From Pseudoduganella dura (GTDB lineage: Bacteria > Pseudomonadota > Gammaproteobacteria > Burkholderiales > Burkholderiaceae_D), in NCBI RefSeq assembly GCF_009727155.1, contig NZ_WNWM01000002.1, positions 4,774,001 to 4,838,000 of the forward strand: DNA of 64,000 nucleotides, given 5' to 3'. Below the pieces are notes generated by a model. It was not told the DNA's origin and made no database searches. It was given only the letters and a program-made list of their open reading frames with translations. Made by a program: the position numbers and the translations under genes. Position 1 is the first letter of the stretch, and every line of letters starts with the position of its first letter. Positions 63,616-64,000 of this stretch are shown piece by piece.

Positions 63616-64000
63616 CTACTGCCCGGGTTCGGCGTACGTGTGCGAGACGAAAGGGCGGCAGTCGACCGGGATATCGATGATGAACGTCGTGCCGGTTTCC
63701 GCGGCGCTGTCGACCATGGCGCTGCCGCCGTGGCTTTCGGCCACGGATTTGACCAGCTGCAGCCCGATGCCCCAACCGTCCGTGGAGACGCCGCTGTCGC
63801 GGTGCAGGTATTCGAAAATCCGGTTGTGCCGTTCCTTGGGAATCGGGTTGCCTTCATTGTGCACGCTGAGCATCAGCCGGCCGCGTACCTGCGCGATACC
63901 CACGCGGACCGGCGCATCGTCGCCGTATTTGATCGCGTTGTTCACCAGATTTTCCAGCGCGCGGCGCAGCGAACTGCGGCACCAGTGGCCATCGATCGCC
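63616..64000 (-). CDS. Sensor histidine kinase, C-terminal part (cut by window edge)
   Basis: The reading frame is open to the window end and starts outside it. The visible 128 residues are the HATPase_c domain: N box RALENLVNNAIKYG, VHNEGNPIPKE (G1-like), GWGIGLQLVKSVAESHGG (G2) and a final TTFIIDIPV. The preceding residues CRSSLRRAL fit the end of a dimerisation helix. Partner regulator and sensor domain are not in the window. Confidence 0.92.
   Translation of the reverse strand, partial: AIDGHWCRSSLRRALENLVNNAIKYGDDAPVRVGIAQVRGRLMLSVHNEGNPIPKERHNRIFEYLHRDSGVSTDGWGIGLQLVKSVAESHGGSAMVDSAAETGTTFIIDIPVDCRPFVSHTYAEPGQ

Overview
The window is high-GC DNA with dense gene packing, GTG/TTG starts and many ATGA stop-start overlaps. 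Gene content (AlaA-Hom pair, PhoH with a PIN domain, QseEGF, a B12-riboswitch TonB receptor, an aryl polyene cluster) and short intergenic palindromes of the GGGGTCAGACCCC and GGTGTCAGACACC type point to a betaproteobacterium, most likely Oxalobacteraceae close to Massilia or Duganella. That placement is inference from content; no rRNA is present.

Layout. 1-3.9 kb: a copper module with copA, cueR and convergent copZ, two CueR-type promoters with 19-nt spacers, and a glutathione S-transferase between them. 3.9-8.2 kb: class C beta-lactamase, a LytTR two-component pair and an exported esterase. 8.3-15 kb: housekeeping genes (PhoH family, Bcp peroxiredoxin, Mth938-like protein, alaA, hom, a BON-domain protein) with palindromic repeats in the gaps. 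15.2-18.6 kb: qseE-qseG-qseF, a sigma-54-type signalling operon.

19.1-36.8 kb holds the centrepiece: 17 consecutive plus-strand genes forming an aryl polyene (APE)/flexirubin-type pigment cluster. It has two acyl carrier proteins, three ketosynthase-type proteins, a ketoreductase, an adenylation-dehydratase fusion, a ketosynthase-dehydratase fusion, an aromatic amino acid ammonia-lyase, acyltransferases, a glycosyltransferase, a thioesterase, LolA-like and MMPL export proteins, a flavin halogenase-like enzyme and a phosphopantetheinyl transferase. Together these can make an aryl starter from an aromatic amino acid, extend it as a conjugated polyene on carrier protein, possibly halogenate it, join it to a lipid and move it to the outer membrane. 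A polysaccharide deacetylase and a methyltransferase follow.

38.6-53.5 kb: TonB, a NarL-type two-component pair, an MFS-PlsC fusion, an orphan lipoprotein, an RND efflux operon with a palindromic operator, a GNAT/TetR divergent pair, an FAH-family hydrolase and a sirtuin. A tRNA-Pro(GGG) at 53.5 kb is followed by a short accessory stretch: a DUF1016/YhcG-like nuclease and a large methyltransferase-HNH nuclease fusion of unknown role. 56.6-64 kb: a cobalamin-riboswitch TonB receptor, a small conserved protein, a DUF2946-TonB receptor-PepSY metal uptake operon, and the C-terminal part of a histidine kinase cut by the window edge.

The best candidates for something undescribed are the methyltransferase-HNH protein beside the tRNA and the fused, possibly halogenating version of the APE pathway.
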